Of a DNA stretch of 64,000 nucleotides, positions 46,047-55,802 are shown piece by piece. Under the pieces are notes generated by a model, which saw nothing but the letters and a program-made list of their open reading frames with translations, did not search any database and was not told the DNA's origin. The position numbers were made by a program, and so were the translations under genes. The stretch is from Pandoraea sp. ASV26 (lineage in GTDB: Bacteria > Pseudomonadota > Gammaproteobacteria > Burkholderiales > Burkholderiaceae): contig NZ_JAELTP010000017.1 in the NCBI RefSeq assembly GCF_016428915.1, forward strand, positions 1 through 64,000, given 5' to 3'. Every line of letters starts with the position of its first letter. The stretch's first letter is position 1.

Positions 46047-47477
46047 ATGAGCCAACCTGCCCGCAAGCTCCGGCTGGGCGCCTACATGTCGGGGTCCGGC
46101 GTGCAGGGCGATAGCTGGCGCCATCCCGACACGGACACCGACGCCTATTCGCAATTCGCGCGCTATCGGCACTACGCGCAGGAACTCGAGCGCGGCTGCT
46201 TCGACGCGCTGTTCTTCTTCGACAACCTCTTCATGTCGACCGACCCGGTCTCGCTCGCCCATAGTCCCGGTGCACCGCGCTGGGACCCGGTCGTGCTGCT
46301 CGCCGGTCTGGCCGGGGCAACGCAGCACATAGGCCTGGTGGCATCGGTGAGCACGACTTACAGCGAGCCGTACAACGTGGCGCGCGCGTTCGCCTCGCTC
46401 GACCATCTCTCGGGCGGACGTGCCGGCTGGAATCTGGTGACGTCGACGGGCGGCGGGGAGAACTTCAATCGCGACGATCATGTCGACCATGCGGTGCGAT
46501 ACGAGCGCGCCAACGAGTTCTACGATGTCGTAACGGGCCTTTGGGATAGCCATGCGGACGATGCCTTCCCGCGCGACAAGGCAACCGGGCAATGGGCCGA
46601 TCCGACGCGCATCCGCAAACTCGATCATCGCGGCAAGCACTTCCGGGTCAAGGGCCCGCTCAGTGCGCCGCGTCCCGTGCAGGGATGGCCGGTGATCGCG
46701 CAGGCAGGTTCGAGCGAAGCCGGCCGCGAACTGGCCGCACGCGCGGGCGAATTGCTCTACACCGCAGCACAGGATATCGAAGACGCGCGCGCCTTCTACA
46801 CCGATGTGAAAACACGGGCGCTGAAGTATGGCCGTCGTCCCGAGCACATCTTCATTTTGCCGGGCGTGTCGCCCATTGTCGGGCGCACGCAAGCCGAGGC
46901 GGAGGATATTTACGACGCCTTGCTCGCGCATCGCGACCCCGCCGTCGTGCTGCATTCGCTCGCGAACTACGCGAGTCTTGGCATCGACCTCGGCAGTCTG
47001 CCGTTCGACGCCAAGGTGCCGTTGCCCGAGCATGTGCCGCAGACGAACTCGCACAAGAGCCGTCAGAAGCTGCTGGTGGACTGGATCCGGCGTGAACAGC
47101 CGACCGTGCGTGAGCTTTACACGCGCTTCACGGCAGGCGGGCACCGCGTGCTGGTCGGCACGCCGGCATCGATCGCCGACGACTTCCAGCACTGGTTCGA
47201 GACGGGCGCGGCCGACGGCTTCAACATCATGTTTCCGAGCGCGCCTGCGGGGATTACGTCATTCGTGGATCGGGTCGTGCCGGAGTTGCAGCGGCGCGGT
47301 CTGTTCCGCACCCGCTACGAGGGACGCACCTTCCGCGAGAATCTCGGCGTGCCGGCCGTTCCCAACCGGCACTTCCCGCCGCGCGGCGGCGCGTCTGCCT
47401 CGCCTGCATCAGACACTCACGCGGCGGCGGGATCGTCGACGACTCAACCGGCGCCAACGACGGCCGCAATCGCCTGA
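46047..47477 (+). CDS. FMN-dependent monooxygenase, NtaA/SnaA/DszA family
   Basis: 476 residues from ATG 46047. The luciferase-like fold starts LRLGAYMSGSGVQGDSWRHPDTDTDAYS; FDNLFMS, ASVSTTYSEPYNVARAFASLDHLSGGRAGWNLVTS and QAGSSEAGRELAARAGELLYTAAQ are typical of this flavin-oxygenase branch, which acts on large or sulfur compounds with FMNH2 from a partner reductase. No reductase gene is adjacent. Divergent from an SsuA-like binding protein, so a role in organosulfur use is plausible but unproven. Its last 34 bp overlap the convergent dehydrogenase gene. Confidence 0.9.
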   Translation: MSQPARKLRLGAYMSGSGVQGDSWRHPDTDTDAYSQFARYRHYAQELERGCFDALFFFDNLFMSTDPVSLAHSPGAPRWDPVVLLAGLAGATQHIGLVASVSTTYSEPYNVARAFASLDHLSGGRAGWNLVTSTGGGENFNRDDHVDHAVRYERANEFYDVVTGLWDSHADDAFPRDKATGQWADPTRIRKLDHRGKHFRVKGPLSAPRPVQGWPVIAQAGSSEAGRELAARAGELLYTAAQDIEDARAFYTDVKTRALKYGRRPEHIFILPGVSPIVGRTQAEAEDIYDALLAHRDPAVVLHSLANYASLGIDLGSLPFDAKVPLPEHVPQTNSHKSRQKLLVDWIRREQPTVRELYTRFTAGGHRVLVGTPASIADDFQHWFETGAADGFNIMFPSAPAGITSFVDRVVPELQRRGLFRTRYEGRTFRENLGVPAVPNRHFPPRGGASASPASDTHAAAGSSTTQPAPTTAAIA

Positions 47478-48553
47478 CCCACTTCGGTCGTGTTCGCGCG
47501 CCCGCCCATGTCGCCGGTGCGCGGGCCGCTCTTGATGACCTGAGCGATCGCCGCGAGGATGGTGTCGTGCGCCTCGCGCGCCCGGCCTTCGCCACCGCCG
47601 AGGTGGTCGAGCATCATCGCCGCCGTCCAGATCATGCCGATCGGGTTGGCGATGTTCTTGCCCGCGATGTCCGGCGCCGAGCCGTGCACCGGTTCGAACA
47701 GCGACGGGAACTTGCCCTCCGGATTCAGGTTGCCCGACGGCGCAATGCCGATGGTGCCGGTACAAGCCGGCCCCAGATCCGAGAGAATGTCGCCGAACAG
47801 ATTCGACGCGACCACCACGTCGAAACGATCGGGATTGAGCACGAAGCGCGCACACAGAATGTCGATGTGCTGCTTGTCCCACGTGATGTCCGGATACTTC
47901 GCGGCTGTCTCGGCGGCACGCTTGTCCCACCACGGCATCGAGATCGAGATGCCGTTGCTCTTCGTCGCCACCGTCACGTGCTTGCGCTTGCGCTGCTGCG
48001 CGAGATCGAACGCGAACTTCAGCACACGCTCCGTACCATGACGCGTGAAGATCGACTCCTGCACCACGAACTCACGCTCCGTGCCCTCGAACATCACGCC
48101 ACCTACCGACGAGTACTCGCCTTCCGTGTTCTCACGCACGATCATGAAGTCGATATCGCCCGCCTGACGTCCTGCCAGCGGCGACGGCACACCGTCGAAC
48201 AAACGCGCCGGACGCAGGTTGATGTACTGATCGAATTCGCGACGGAACTTGAGCAGCGACCCCCACAGCGAAATGTGATCGGGCACCGTCTCGGGCCAAC
48301 CCACCGCGCCGAAGAGAATGGCGTCGACGCCGTCGAGCTGCTGCTTCCAGTCGTCCGGCATCATCTGGCCGTGCTTGACGTAGTAGTCGCAGCTCGCCCA
48401 TTCGATGTGCTGGTATTCGACCGGGATGCCGAAGCGCTTGCTGGCGGCGTCGAGCACGCGCAGGCCCTCGGGCATCACTTCCTTGCCGATACCGTCACCC
48501 GGAATCACGGCGATCTTGTACGGACGCTGGGCGCGTTGGGACGTGTCGGTCAT
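47444..48553 (-). CDS. Tartrate/D-malate dehydrogenase family protein (isocitrate/isopropylmalate type)
   Basis: 369 residues from ATG 48553, preceded by AGGAGAGAC. It begins YKIAVIPGDGIGKEVMPEGL and keeps DFMIVRENTEGEYS and FEPVHGSAPDIAGK, as in beta-decarboxylating dehydrogenases. The segment PDHISLWGSLLKFRREFDQYINLRPARLFDG is characteristic of the TtuC/DmlA group (tartrate dehydrogenase-decarboxylase, D-malate dehydrogenase). NAD+ and a divalent metal are needed. Divergent from a LysR regulator, as in the dmlA/dmlR pair of E. coli. Confidence 0.9.
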   Translation of the reverse strand: MTDTSQRAQRPYKIAVIPGDGIGKEVMPEGLRVLDAASKRFGIPVEYQHIEWASCDYYVKHGQMMPDDWKQQLDGVDAILFGAVGWPETVPDHISLWGSLLKFRREFDQYINLRPARLFDGVPSPLAGRQAGDIDFMIVRENTEGEYSSVGGVMFEGTEREFVVQESIFTRHGTERVLKFAFDLAQQRKRKHVTVATKSNGISISMPWWDKRAAETAAKYPDITWDKQHIDILCARFVLNPDRFDVVVASNLFGDILSDLGPACTGTIGIAPSGNLNPEGKFPSLFEPVHGSAPDIAGKNIANPIGMIWTAAMMLDHLGGGEGRAREAHDTILAAIAQVIKSGPRTGDMGGRANTTEVGQAIAAVVGAG

Positions 48554-48636
48554 GGTCTGTCTCTCCTGATGTTTGGACGATGGCGTTAGGTTATTCCATT
48601 CCAACGCGGATAAAATCCCCCAATCGGTTAATCCAC

Positions 48637-48655
48637 TATCCACGAATCGTGAATA
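48637..48655. promoter_or_regulatory. LysR operator candidate over a start codon
   Basis: TATCCACGAATCGTGAATA is a 19-bp near-palindrome (core CACGA-A-TCGTG perfect) covering the GTG start of the LysR gene at 48649. Binding there would repress its own gene. Confidence 0.5.
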
Positions 48656-49560
48656 AACCCCTGCCCGTCAATCCGAATCTCGACGATCTGCGCGTGTTCT
48701 GCCAGGTCGCCCGCCGCGCCAGCTTCTCGGCTGCGGCCGAAGCGTTGGGGGTCTCGCCCGCGTATGTGAGCAAGCGCGTCGGCATGCTCGAAGCCGACCT
48801 CGGCACGCGTTTGCTGCACCGCTCGACGCGGCGTGTGGCTATTACCGACGCCGGTGAGCGAGTCTACGCCTGGGCCGAGAAGATTCTCGACGACGTCAAT
48901 CATCTGATGGAGGATGTCTCGAGCACCCGGCAGGTGCCGCGCGGCACCTTACGGGTGTCGAGCAGCTTCGGCTTCGGGCGGCATGTCGTGGCACCGGCCA
49001 TGTCGCGACTGCGCGCACTGCATCCGCAACTCAATGTGAGGCTCGACCTGTTCGACCGGATCGTCGACGTGGCGGCCGAAGGCTATGACCTCGACGTGCG
49101 CATCGGCGACGACATCGCCCCGCATCTGATCGCGCGCAAGCTCGCCGACAATCACCGGGTGTTGTGCGCATCGCGTGCCTACCTCGAAGCGCACGGCACG
49201 CCGCGTCAGTTGAGCGATCTGGCCGGGCATGCGTGCATCGTCATCAAGGAACGCGATCATCCGTTCGGCATGTGGCGGCTGCAACAGCGCGGCGAGGCCG
49301 TCTCGCTCAAGGTGACGGGGCCGCTGTCCACGAATCACGGCGAGGTGGCCGTGCAATGGGCGCTCGACGCACAGGGGATCGTGCTGCGTTCGATGTGGGA
49401 TGTCGGGGCGCTCATCGCGCAAGGCAAGCTGGTGCAGGTGCTGCCCGACGTCACGCAACCGGCCAATGTCTGGGCGGTGTATCCGTCGCGCGTGGCGTCG
49501 TCAGCCAAGGTGCGCGCCTGCGTGGAATTTCTCGCGGGAGAGTTCCAGACGCAGGCGTAA
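48649..49560 (+). CDS. LysR-family transcriptional regulator (DmlR-like)
   Basis: 303 residues from GTG 48649. The winged helix is LDDLRVFCQVARRASFSAAAEALGVSPAYVSKRVGMLEADLGTRLLHRSTRRVAITDAG, and VAAEGYDLDVRIGD follows in the effector domain. The longer frame from 48580 is not needed for the fold. Divergent from the tartrate/D-malate-type dehydrogenase with 95 bp between starts, so that gene is the likely target, as with DmlR in E. coli. Confidence 0.88.
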   Translation: MNKPLPVNPNLDDLRVFCQVARRASFSAAAEALGVSPAYVSKRVGMLEADLGTRLLHRSTRRVAITDAGERVYAWAEKILDDVNHLMEDVSSTRQVPRGTLRVSSSFGFGRHVVAPAMSRLRALHPQLNVRLDLFDRIVDVAAEGYDLDVRIGDDIAPHLIARKLADNHRVLCASRAYLEAHGTPRQLSDLAGHACIVIKERDHPFGMWRLQQRGEAVSLKVTGPLSTNHGEVAVQWALDAQGIVLRSMWDVGALIAQGKLVQVLPDVTQPANVWAVYPSRVASSAKVRACVEFLAGEFQTQA

Positions 49561-49589
49561 GCGAGGTGAAGTACGACTGAAGCGAGGCG

Positions 49590-51926
49590 TTATTGCAGCG
49601 TGAACGACGCCTGTTCGGCGTGCTGCGAATCGAGTCCGATCTGCACGTTGAAGTCGCCGGGTTCCGCCACGTATTGCAGCTTCGCGTTGTAGAACTTCAG
49701 CAGGCTCTCGTCGATGGTGAAGTGCACGGTGCGCGATTCGCCCGGCTTGAGATTCACCTTCTCGAAGCCCTTCAGTTCCTTGACCGGGCGCACGATCGAC
49801 GCGGCGACATCCTGCAAATAAAGCTGCACCACCGTCTCGCCTTCGCGCTTGCCGGTATTGCGCACGCTCACGCTCGCATCGAGCTTGCCGCCGCGCAAGA
49901 GCGTCTTGTCCGAGAGCTTCACCTTCGACACTTCGAACGACGTATAGCTCAGGCCGTAACCAAAGGCATACAGCGGGCCGGAGTCCTCTTCGAAGTACTG
50001 CGACGTGTAGTTGGCAGGCTTGCCCGGCGTGAACGGGCGACCGATGCGCAACTGGTTGTAGTACGTCGGAATCTGGCCGATCGAGCGCGGGAACGAGACC
50101 GGCAGCTTGCCCGACGGGTTGTAATCGCCGAACAGCACATCCGCAATCGCATGACCGCCTTCGGTGCCCGCGTACCAGGTCTCTAGCATGGCGTCGGCGT
50201 TGGCCTTCGGCCAGTTCAGATCGAGCGGACGGCCATTCATCAGCACCACGACCAGCGGCTTGCCCGTTGCCTTGAGTGCCTGCAACAGCGCCAGTTGGCT
50301 GCCCGGCAGCGACAGGCTCGTGCGGCTCGATGCCTCATGCGACATGCCGCGCGACTCCCCCACCGCCACGATCAACGTGTCGGCGTGGCGCGCGACCCGC
50401 ACGGCCTCGTCGATCATCTGCTGCGGCGTGCGCTTGTCCTGCACGATTTCCGGATTGTCCCAATCGAGGAAGTTGAGATACTCGACCACGCGCGGATCGT
50501 CGGTGATGTTCGCACCGCGCGCATAGCTCACCTGTGCCTGCGTGCCGAGCGCATCGCGCACGCCTTGCAACAGCGTGACGGCCTGCGTCGCCTTGCCCGC
50601 GGCCGACCAGCTCCCCATGACGTCGACCTTTGCGTCGGCGAGCGGCCCGATCACGGCGACCTTGCCCGTCTTGCGCAGGGGCAGCGTGTCGTGCCGATTC
50701 TCCAGCAGGACGAGAGACTTGCGCGCCGCGTCGCGCGCGGCGTCGCGATGCAGACGGCTTTCGGCATTCACGTCCTTCGGGTCCTGCGCCGCGTTACCGA
50801 TACGACGATACGGGTCGGCAAACAGGCCCATGTCGTATTTCGCGCCAAGCACTTCGCGCACCGCGCTGTCGATCTCGCGCATCGGCACATCGCCGGACTT
50901 CACGAGATCGGGCAACTGCCTGAGGTACTGCACGTCGGCCATGCTCATGTCGACGCCCGCCTCGATGGCCAGCTTCGCCGCCTCGCGGCCGTCTTTGGCC
51001 ACGCCATGGCGCATCAGTTCTTCGATGGCCCCGTGATCGCTCACGGTCACGCCCTTGAAACCCCATTCGTCACGCAGCAGGTCGCGCAGCAGCCACTTGT
51101 TCGACGTGGCCGGTGTGCCGTTGATGGAGTTCAGCGCAATCATCACGCCCCCTGCCCCTGCGTCGATGCCGGCGCGATACGGCGGCAGATAGTCCTGATA
51201 CATGCGCATCGGGCTCATGTCGACGACGTTGTAATCGCGCCCGCCCTCGACCGCGCCGTACAACGCGAAGTGCTTCACGAAGGCCATCAGGCTATCGGGG
51301 TTCGCGGGCGACGTGCCCTGAAACCCCTGCACGCTCGCACGCGCGCTCTGCGAGACCAGATAGGGGTCTTCGCCGAAGCCTTCCGACGTGCGCCCCCAAC
51401 GCGGATCGCGCGAGATGTCGACCATCGGCGCGAAGGTCGCGTCCAGCCCGTCGGCGCTCGCTTCGATGGCGGCCACGCGTGCGGCTTGCTTGACGACCGA
51501 CATATCCCAACTCGATGCGAGTCCGAGACTGATCGGGAACACGGTACGATGCCCGTGCACGATGTCGTAGGCGAAGAAGAGGGGAATCTTCAGACGGCTT
51601 TGCTTGACGGCCGCGTCCTGCAACGCACGGTTTTCCTCGCGCGTGACCGAATTGAACGTGCCGCCCACGCGACCGGCGGCGATCTCCTTGACGAACCTGG
51701 GTTGCGGCATGTCCGACCCGATGCTGATCAGACGCAACTGCCCGATCTTCTCATCGAGCGTCATGCGCGCGATGAGATCGTCGATGAACGCCTGTTTGGC
51801 AGACGCAGACGGCATGGCAACCAGCGCATTGCCCTGAGACGGGTTGCCCGGAGCGGCGGGCGCGTCGGCAAACGCCGGCGATACTACGAGACTGGCTGCG
51901 AGAGCCAGTGCAGAGAACATTCTCAT
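49590..51926 (-). CDS. bglX: Periplasmic beta-glucosidase, GH3 family
   Basis: 778 residues from ATG 51926. A signal peptide ends after AFA (about 20). The GH3 core has GGTFNS, TFAPMVDISRDPRWGRTSEGFGEDPYLVS, FVKHFALYGAVEGGRDYN and the nucleophile region GVTVSDHGAIEELM (Asp of SDH). The C-terminal half has the acid/base region GMSHEASSRTSLSLPG and a fibronectin-III-like end. It removes terminal glucose from beta-glucosides in the periplasm. The neighbouring opgG gene makes a functional link with periplasmic glucans plausible. Confidence 0.92.
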   Translation of the reverse strand: MRMFSALALAASLVVSPAFADAPAAPGNPSQGNALVAMPSASAKQAFIDDLIARMTLDEKIGQLRLISIGSDMPQPRFVKEIAAGRVGGTFNSVTREENRALQDAAVKQSRLKIPLFFAYDIVHGHRTVFPISLGLASSWDMSVVKQAARVAAIEASADGLDATFAPMVDISRDPRWGRTSEGFGEDPYLVSQSARASVQGFQGTSPANPDSLMAFVKHFALYGAVEGGRDYNVVDMSPMRMYQDYLPPYRAGIDAGAGGVMIALNSINGTPATSNKWLLRDLLRDEWGFKGVTVSDHGAIEELMRHGVAKDGREAAKLAIEAGVDMSMADVQYLRQLPDLVKSGDVPMREIDSAVREVLGAKYDMGLFADPYRRIGNAAQDPKDVNAESRLHRDAARDAARKSLVLLENRHDTLPLRKTGKVAVIGPLADAKVDVMGSWSAAGKATQAVTLLQGVRDALGTQAQVSYARGANITDDPRVVEYLNFLDWDNPEIVQDKRTPQQMIDEAVRVARHADTLIVAVGESRGMSHEASSRTSLSLPGSQLALLQALKATGKPLVVVLMNGRPLDLNWPKANADAMLETWYAGTEGGHAIADVLFGDYNPSGKLPVSFPRSIGQIPTYYNQLRIGRPFTPGKPANYTSQYFEEDSGPLYAFGYGLSYTSFEVSKVKLSDKTLLRGGKLDASVSVRNTGKREGETVVQLYLQDVAASIVRPVKELKGFEKVNLKPGESRTVHFTIDESLLKFYNAKLQYVAEPGDFNVQIGLDSQHAEQASFTLQ

Positions 51927-52205
51927 CAGATAGCGATCCAATGTGGCCCGACGGTAAAGTTGTCCGGTCATGTGAGCCGGTAAAGCCGCGTGCGGCAGCA
52001 CCGTGCGTCGTATCAACTGGCGTTACTCAGTCCGGGGAAACCGTCCGGATGCGTAACATGAAGTGCGAAGTGCGATACTTTGCCACAATCGGTATTTTCG
52101 GAGAGATTTCGCCCCGTTTTCGCGCGAATCCCTTCGTAAAGCCCCGTGTAATGAGACCCGTACGGGACGCGCACGCGATGCGTCCCCCGACTACTGGAGA
52201 GATTC

Positions 52206-53801
52206 GTGGTTCAGTCTTCCCCCGCCGTGTCCTGGCGTCAACGCGTACGCGCGTTCGTGCCAGCCCTCGTGGCAGGTGCCGCCCTGCTGGGTGCCGCGCA
52301 CGCCCATGCCTTCTCCCTCGACGACGTCACCGCCCGTGCGAAGGCGCTCGCCGACACGCCCTACACCGCCCCGGTGAGCAACCTCACGCCGGCCTTCGCG
52401 AACATGCAGTTCGGCGACTACATCAAGATCCAGCCCAGACGCGAAGCGTTCGAATGGAACGATCAGGCCACGCCGTTCCGTCTGGGCTTCTATCACCAGG
52501 GCATGCAGTTCAGCACGCCGGTGAAGATCAACGAAGTCGTCGGCACCGGCAGCCAGGCGAAGATCCACGAGATCAAGTACGACACCGGCCGCTTCGACTT
52601 CGGCGATCTCAAGCTCGATCGCAGCGCCACGCATAACCTTGGCTACGCCGGCTTTCGCGTGCTTTACCCGATCAACGAACCGGGCAAGCTCGACGAGATC
52701 ATGAGCGTGCTGGGCGCAAGCTACTTCCGCGTGATCGGCAAGGGACAGATCTACGGTCTGTCGGCACGCGGTCTTGCCATCGATACCGGCTTGCCGATTG
52801 CCGAGGAATTCCCGGCCTTCCGCGAGTTCTGGATCGAACGTCCAAATCCGGGCGACAAGCATCTGGTCTTCTACGCGCTGCTCGACTCGAAGCGCGCTAC
52901 CGGTGCCTATCGTTTCGATCTGACGCCGGGCGACGACTCGCTGCTCAAGGTGCAGGCCCGCGTATTCATGCGTGCGCCCGTGACCAAGCTCGGCATTGCG
53001 CCGCTCACGAGCATGTTCCTGTTCGGGCCGAATCAGCAGCGCGATCCGTACAACTTCCGCCCGGCCTTGCACGACTCGAACGGTCTGGCGATTCACGCCG
53101 GCAACGGCGAGTGGATCTGGCGTCCGCTGAACAACCCGCGCAATCTCGCCATCAGCCAGTTCCAGGTGACGAATCCGCGCGGCTTCGGTCTGCTCCAGCG
53201 TGGACGCGATTTCGCTCAGTACGAAGATCTGAAGGATCGCTACGATCTGCGCCCGAGCGCCTGGATCGAGCCGCAAGGCGATTGGGGCAAGGGGCATATC
53301 GAACTGGTCGAGATTCCGTCGCCGGACGAGACCAACGACAACATCGGCGCGTTCTGGACGCCCGACCAGTTGCCCCCCAAAGGTCAGCCGCTGCAAGCCG
53401 ATTACACGATCCGCTGGACGATGAACGAGCGCGGCATCATCGATCGCAATCTGGCATGGGTGAAGCAGACGCTTCGCAGCGCCGGCGAGGTTACGCAAGC
53501 CAACCTGATTCGTCACTTCGACGGCAGCACCGGCCTCATCGTGGACTTCGACGGCGGCCCGCTCGCCTCGCTGCCCGCCGGATCGGTCACGCCGCAAGTC
53601 AGCGTGAGCGATAACGCCACGATCATCGAGCAGACGCTGCAACCGAATCCGGTCACGCGGGGCCTGCGCCTGAACCTGCGCGTGATGGTCAAGGACCCGG
53701 CCAAGGTCGTGGAACTGCGCGCCGCCCTCGTCTCTGGCGGCAAGGCCGTGAGCGAAACCTGGAGTTATCAACTCCCGCCGTTCTCGGTCGCCAAGCAATA
53801 A
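52206..53801 (+). CDS. opgG: Osmoregulated periplasmic glucan biosynthesis protein OpgG
   Basis: 531 residues from GTG 52206. A signal peptide is removed after about residue 35 ([10 protein letters not shown]). The mature protein begins [18 protein letters not shown] and carries [17 protein letters not shown]-like [22 protein letters not shown] and [20 protein letters not shown], the OpgG/OpgD (MdoG) family signature. It acts in the periplasm on the beta-glucan backbone made by OpgH. The opgH gene is not next to it in this window, unlike many operons. Divergent from bglX. Confidence 0.93.
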   Translation: MVQSSPAVSWRQRVRAFVPALVAGAALLGAAHAHAFSLDDVTARAKALADTPYTAPVSNLTPAFANMQFGDYIKIQPRREAFEWNDQATPFRLGFYHQGMQFSTPVKINEVVGTGSQAKIHEIKYDTGRFDFGDLKLDRSATHNLGYAGFRVLYPINEPGKLDEIMSVLGASYFRVIGKGQIYGLSARGLAIDTGLPIAEEFPAFREFWIERPNPGDKHLVFYALLDSKRATGAYRFDLTPGDDSLLKVQARVFMRAPVTKLGIAPLTSMFLFGPNQQRDPYNFRPALHDSNGLAIHAGNGEWIWRPLNNPRNLAISQFQVTNPRGFGLLQRGRDFAQYEDLKDRYDLRPSAWIEPQGDWGKGHIELVEIPSPDETNDNIGAFWTPDQLPPKGQPLQADYTIRWTMNERGIIDRNLAWVKQTLRSAGEVTQANLIRHFDGSTGLIVDFDGGPLASLPAGSVTPQVSVSDNATIIEQTLQPNPVTRGLRLNLRVMVKDPAKVVELRAALVSGGKAVSETWSYQLPPFSVAKQ

Positions 53802-53816
53802 GTTGCATTCTGCCGC

Positions 53817-53847
53817 GACGTGCGGCGGCGCCCCGTCGCCGCACGTC
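53817..53847 (+). terminator. Stem-loop after opgG
   Basis: GACGTGCGGCG (53817-53827) and CGCCGCACGTC (53837-53847), an 11-bp perfect stem, 15 bases after the opgG stop. The following sequence is pyrimidine-rich but not a strict T-tract. Confidence 0.65.
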
Positions 53848-54165
53848 TGTCCTCCTTCGCCATCCCGCCGCCCCCTCCCGCGCGGCCATCCACCGCAATT
53901 AAACAAGCACTTACGTGCCCCGTTTTCTCATGTAAAACCCTAAACCGGGCAAATTACCCTTGCAGTTGGCGATCAATTCGCGTTTACTGCCTGCACAATA
54001 TTGCATAAATAGCCACCCTTCGAGGTTCGCAGAGGTGGTTGGCTTCATGGGCATGGGTCACAGGCCATGCCGGTGCGGCCCGGCCTGGTGCCGCTTGCGT
54101 CGGTCAAGACATCCCCAAGACTCTCCGCGTTTCGACGGAGGGCGGATTCGTTATGGAGACACCGC
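53848..54165. other. Intergenic upstream of the AAHS-type transporter
   Basis: About 320 bp. An AT-richer stretch at 53895-54010 is the likely promoter region. I see no gene. GGAG at about 54155 serves the transporter start at 54166. Confidence 0.5.
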
Positions 54166-55545
54166 ATGCGACACATCGACGTACACCATCTGGCCGACGA
54201 AGCGCGCTTCAACGGCTATCACGGCCGCATCCTGCTCTGGTGCGCACTCATCATCATCTTCGACGGCTACGACCTCGCGGTTGCGGGCATTGCGCTGCCG
54301 TCGATCATGAAGGCGATGAACGTGGACGCCACCAGCGCCGGCTTCATGGTCAGCGCCGCGCTCTTCGGCATGATGTTCGGCGCCATCGTGATGGGCATGG
54401 TGGCCGACAGCCTCGGCCGCCGCAAAGCCATCGCCATCTGCGTGCTGATGTTTTCGCTGTTCACCGCCGCGGCCGGCTTCACGCATGAGCCGATCAGCTT
54501 CTCCGTCACGCGCTTCTTCGCGGGCGTGGGAATCGGCGGCGTGATGCCGATCGTCGTCGCACAAATGACGGAGTACTCGCCGCGACGCCTGCGTGGCACG
54601 CTCGTCACGCTCATGTTCTCCGGCTACTCGGTCGGGGGCATGCTGGCCGCCCTGCTTGGCAAAGGGCTGATCGAGTCGTACGGATGGCAGTCGGTCTTTC
54701 TCGCGGCGGGTCTGCCCGCGCTGCTCGTGCCCTTCGCGATGAAGGCGCTGCCGGAGTCGATGCCGTTCCTCATCCGGACCGGTCGCATCGACGCCCTCAA
54801 GCAAGTGCTCGGCCGCCTCGCACCGGATTACGTTGCGCAGCCGGGCGATCAGTTCGCGCTGCCCGCGACCGATCGCAAACAGGCCGCGACGCTCTCGCGA
54901 TTGTTTCAGGATGGCCGCGGGTTCAGCACCGCCATGCTGTGGGTCGCGTTCTTCATGTGCCTGTTCATGGTGTACGCGCTCAGCTCGTGGCTTGCGAAGC
55001 TCATGGCCAGCGCCGGCTACAGCCTCGGCTCGGCGCTCACGTTCGTGCTGGTACTGAACTTCGGTGCGATGCTCGGCGCCATCGGTGGCGGCTGGCTCGC
55101 GGATCGCTTCAACATCAAGTACGTGCTCGTGGGCATGTATGCCCTCGCCGCCGTGTCGATCACGTTGCTCGGTGTGAAGGTGCCCACGCCGGTGCTGTTC
55201 GTGCTCGTGGGATTGGCCGGCGCATCGACCATCGGCACGCAGATCGTGACCTATGCCTACGCGGGCCAGTTCTACCCGATGGCGGCGCGCGGCACGGGCA
55301 TCGGCTGGGCCTCCGGGGTCGGACGCAGCGGTGCAATTCTCGCGCCCATCGTGATCGGCGTACTCGTAGGCATGTCGCTGCCGTTGCAGCAAAACTTTAT
55401 GGCGATCGCGATTCCCGCCGTCATCGCCGTCGTGGCCGTGTTGCTCATCGACCACAAGAAATCGGCGTCGGTGCAACAGCAAGCCGCGATGCAATCTCGC
55501 AGCACCCCGGCAGGACTCGCGAACGGCGCGGGAGAACCGGCGTAA
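54166..55545 (+). CDS. MFS transporter, aromatic acid:H+ symporter type
   Basis: 459 residues from ATG 54166. The first helix contains CALIIIFDGYDLAVAGIALPSIM; the DGYD motif is characteristic of the aromatic acid:proton symporters (BenK/PcaK). MGMVADSLGRRKAIAI is the loop 2-3 motif, and RFFAGVGIGGVMPIVVAQMTEYSPRRLRG follows. It imports an aromatic or related acid. No catabolic enzyme is next to it, so the substrate is open. It is alone, followed by a 257-bp gap. Confidence 0.9.
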   Translation: MRHIDVHHLADEARFNGYHGRILLWCALIIIFDGYDLAVAGIALPSIMKAMNVDATSAGFMVSAALFGMMFGAIVMGMVADSLGRRKAIAICVLMFSLFTAAAGFTHEPISFSVTRFFAGVGIGGVMPIVVAQMTEYSPRRLRGTLVTLMFSGYSVGGMLAALLGKGLIESYGWQSVFLAAGLPALLVPFAMKALPESMPFLIRTGRIDALKQVLGRLAPDYVAQPGDQFALPATDRKQAATLSRLFQDGRGFSTAMLWVAFFMCLFMVYALSSWLAKLMASAGYSLGSALTFVLVLNFGAMLGAIGGGWLADRFNIKYVLVGMYALAAVSITLLGVKVPTPVLFVLVGLAGASTIGTQIVTYAYAGQFYPMAARGTGIGWASGVGRSGAILAPIVIGVLVGMSLPLQQNFMAIAIPAVIAVVAVLLIDHKKSASVQQQAAMQSRSTPAGLANGAGEPA

Positions 55546-55802
55546 TCTCGCGCGTCAAGGCAGGCCGGGGAGTCAAAGTCTGACGTCATGGCACGGCGGC
55601 GCACACAAGGGTCGCCGTGCGAAAATGCGCGCCGCAGCGGTCATGGGAATGACGGCAGCTTTCGGTGACGCGACACGTCGGTGCAGGGGCAAACCATCAA
55701 TTGCCCGACGCAGACGCGGCACATGAAAAATCATTCAACCCGAGCGCCTCAGGCGCCGATATCCAGATAGCCGTCCCAACGGAAAGTCTGGGGAAGATCA
55801 CT

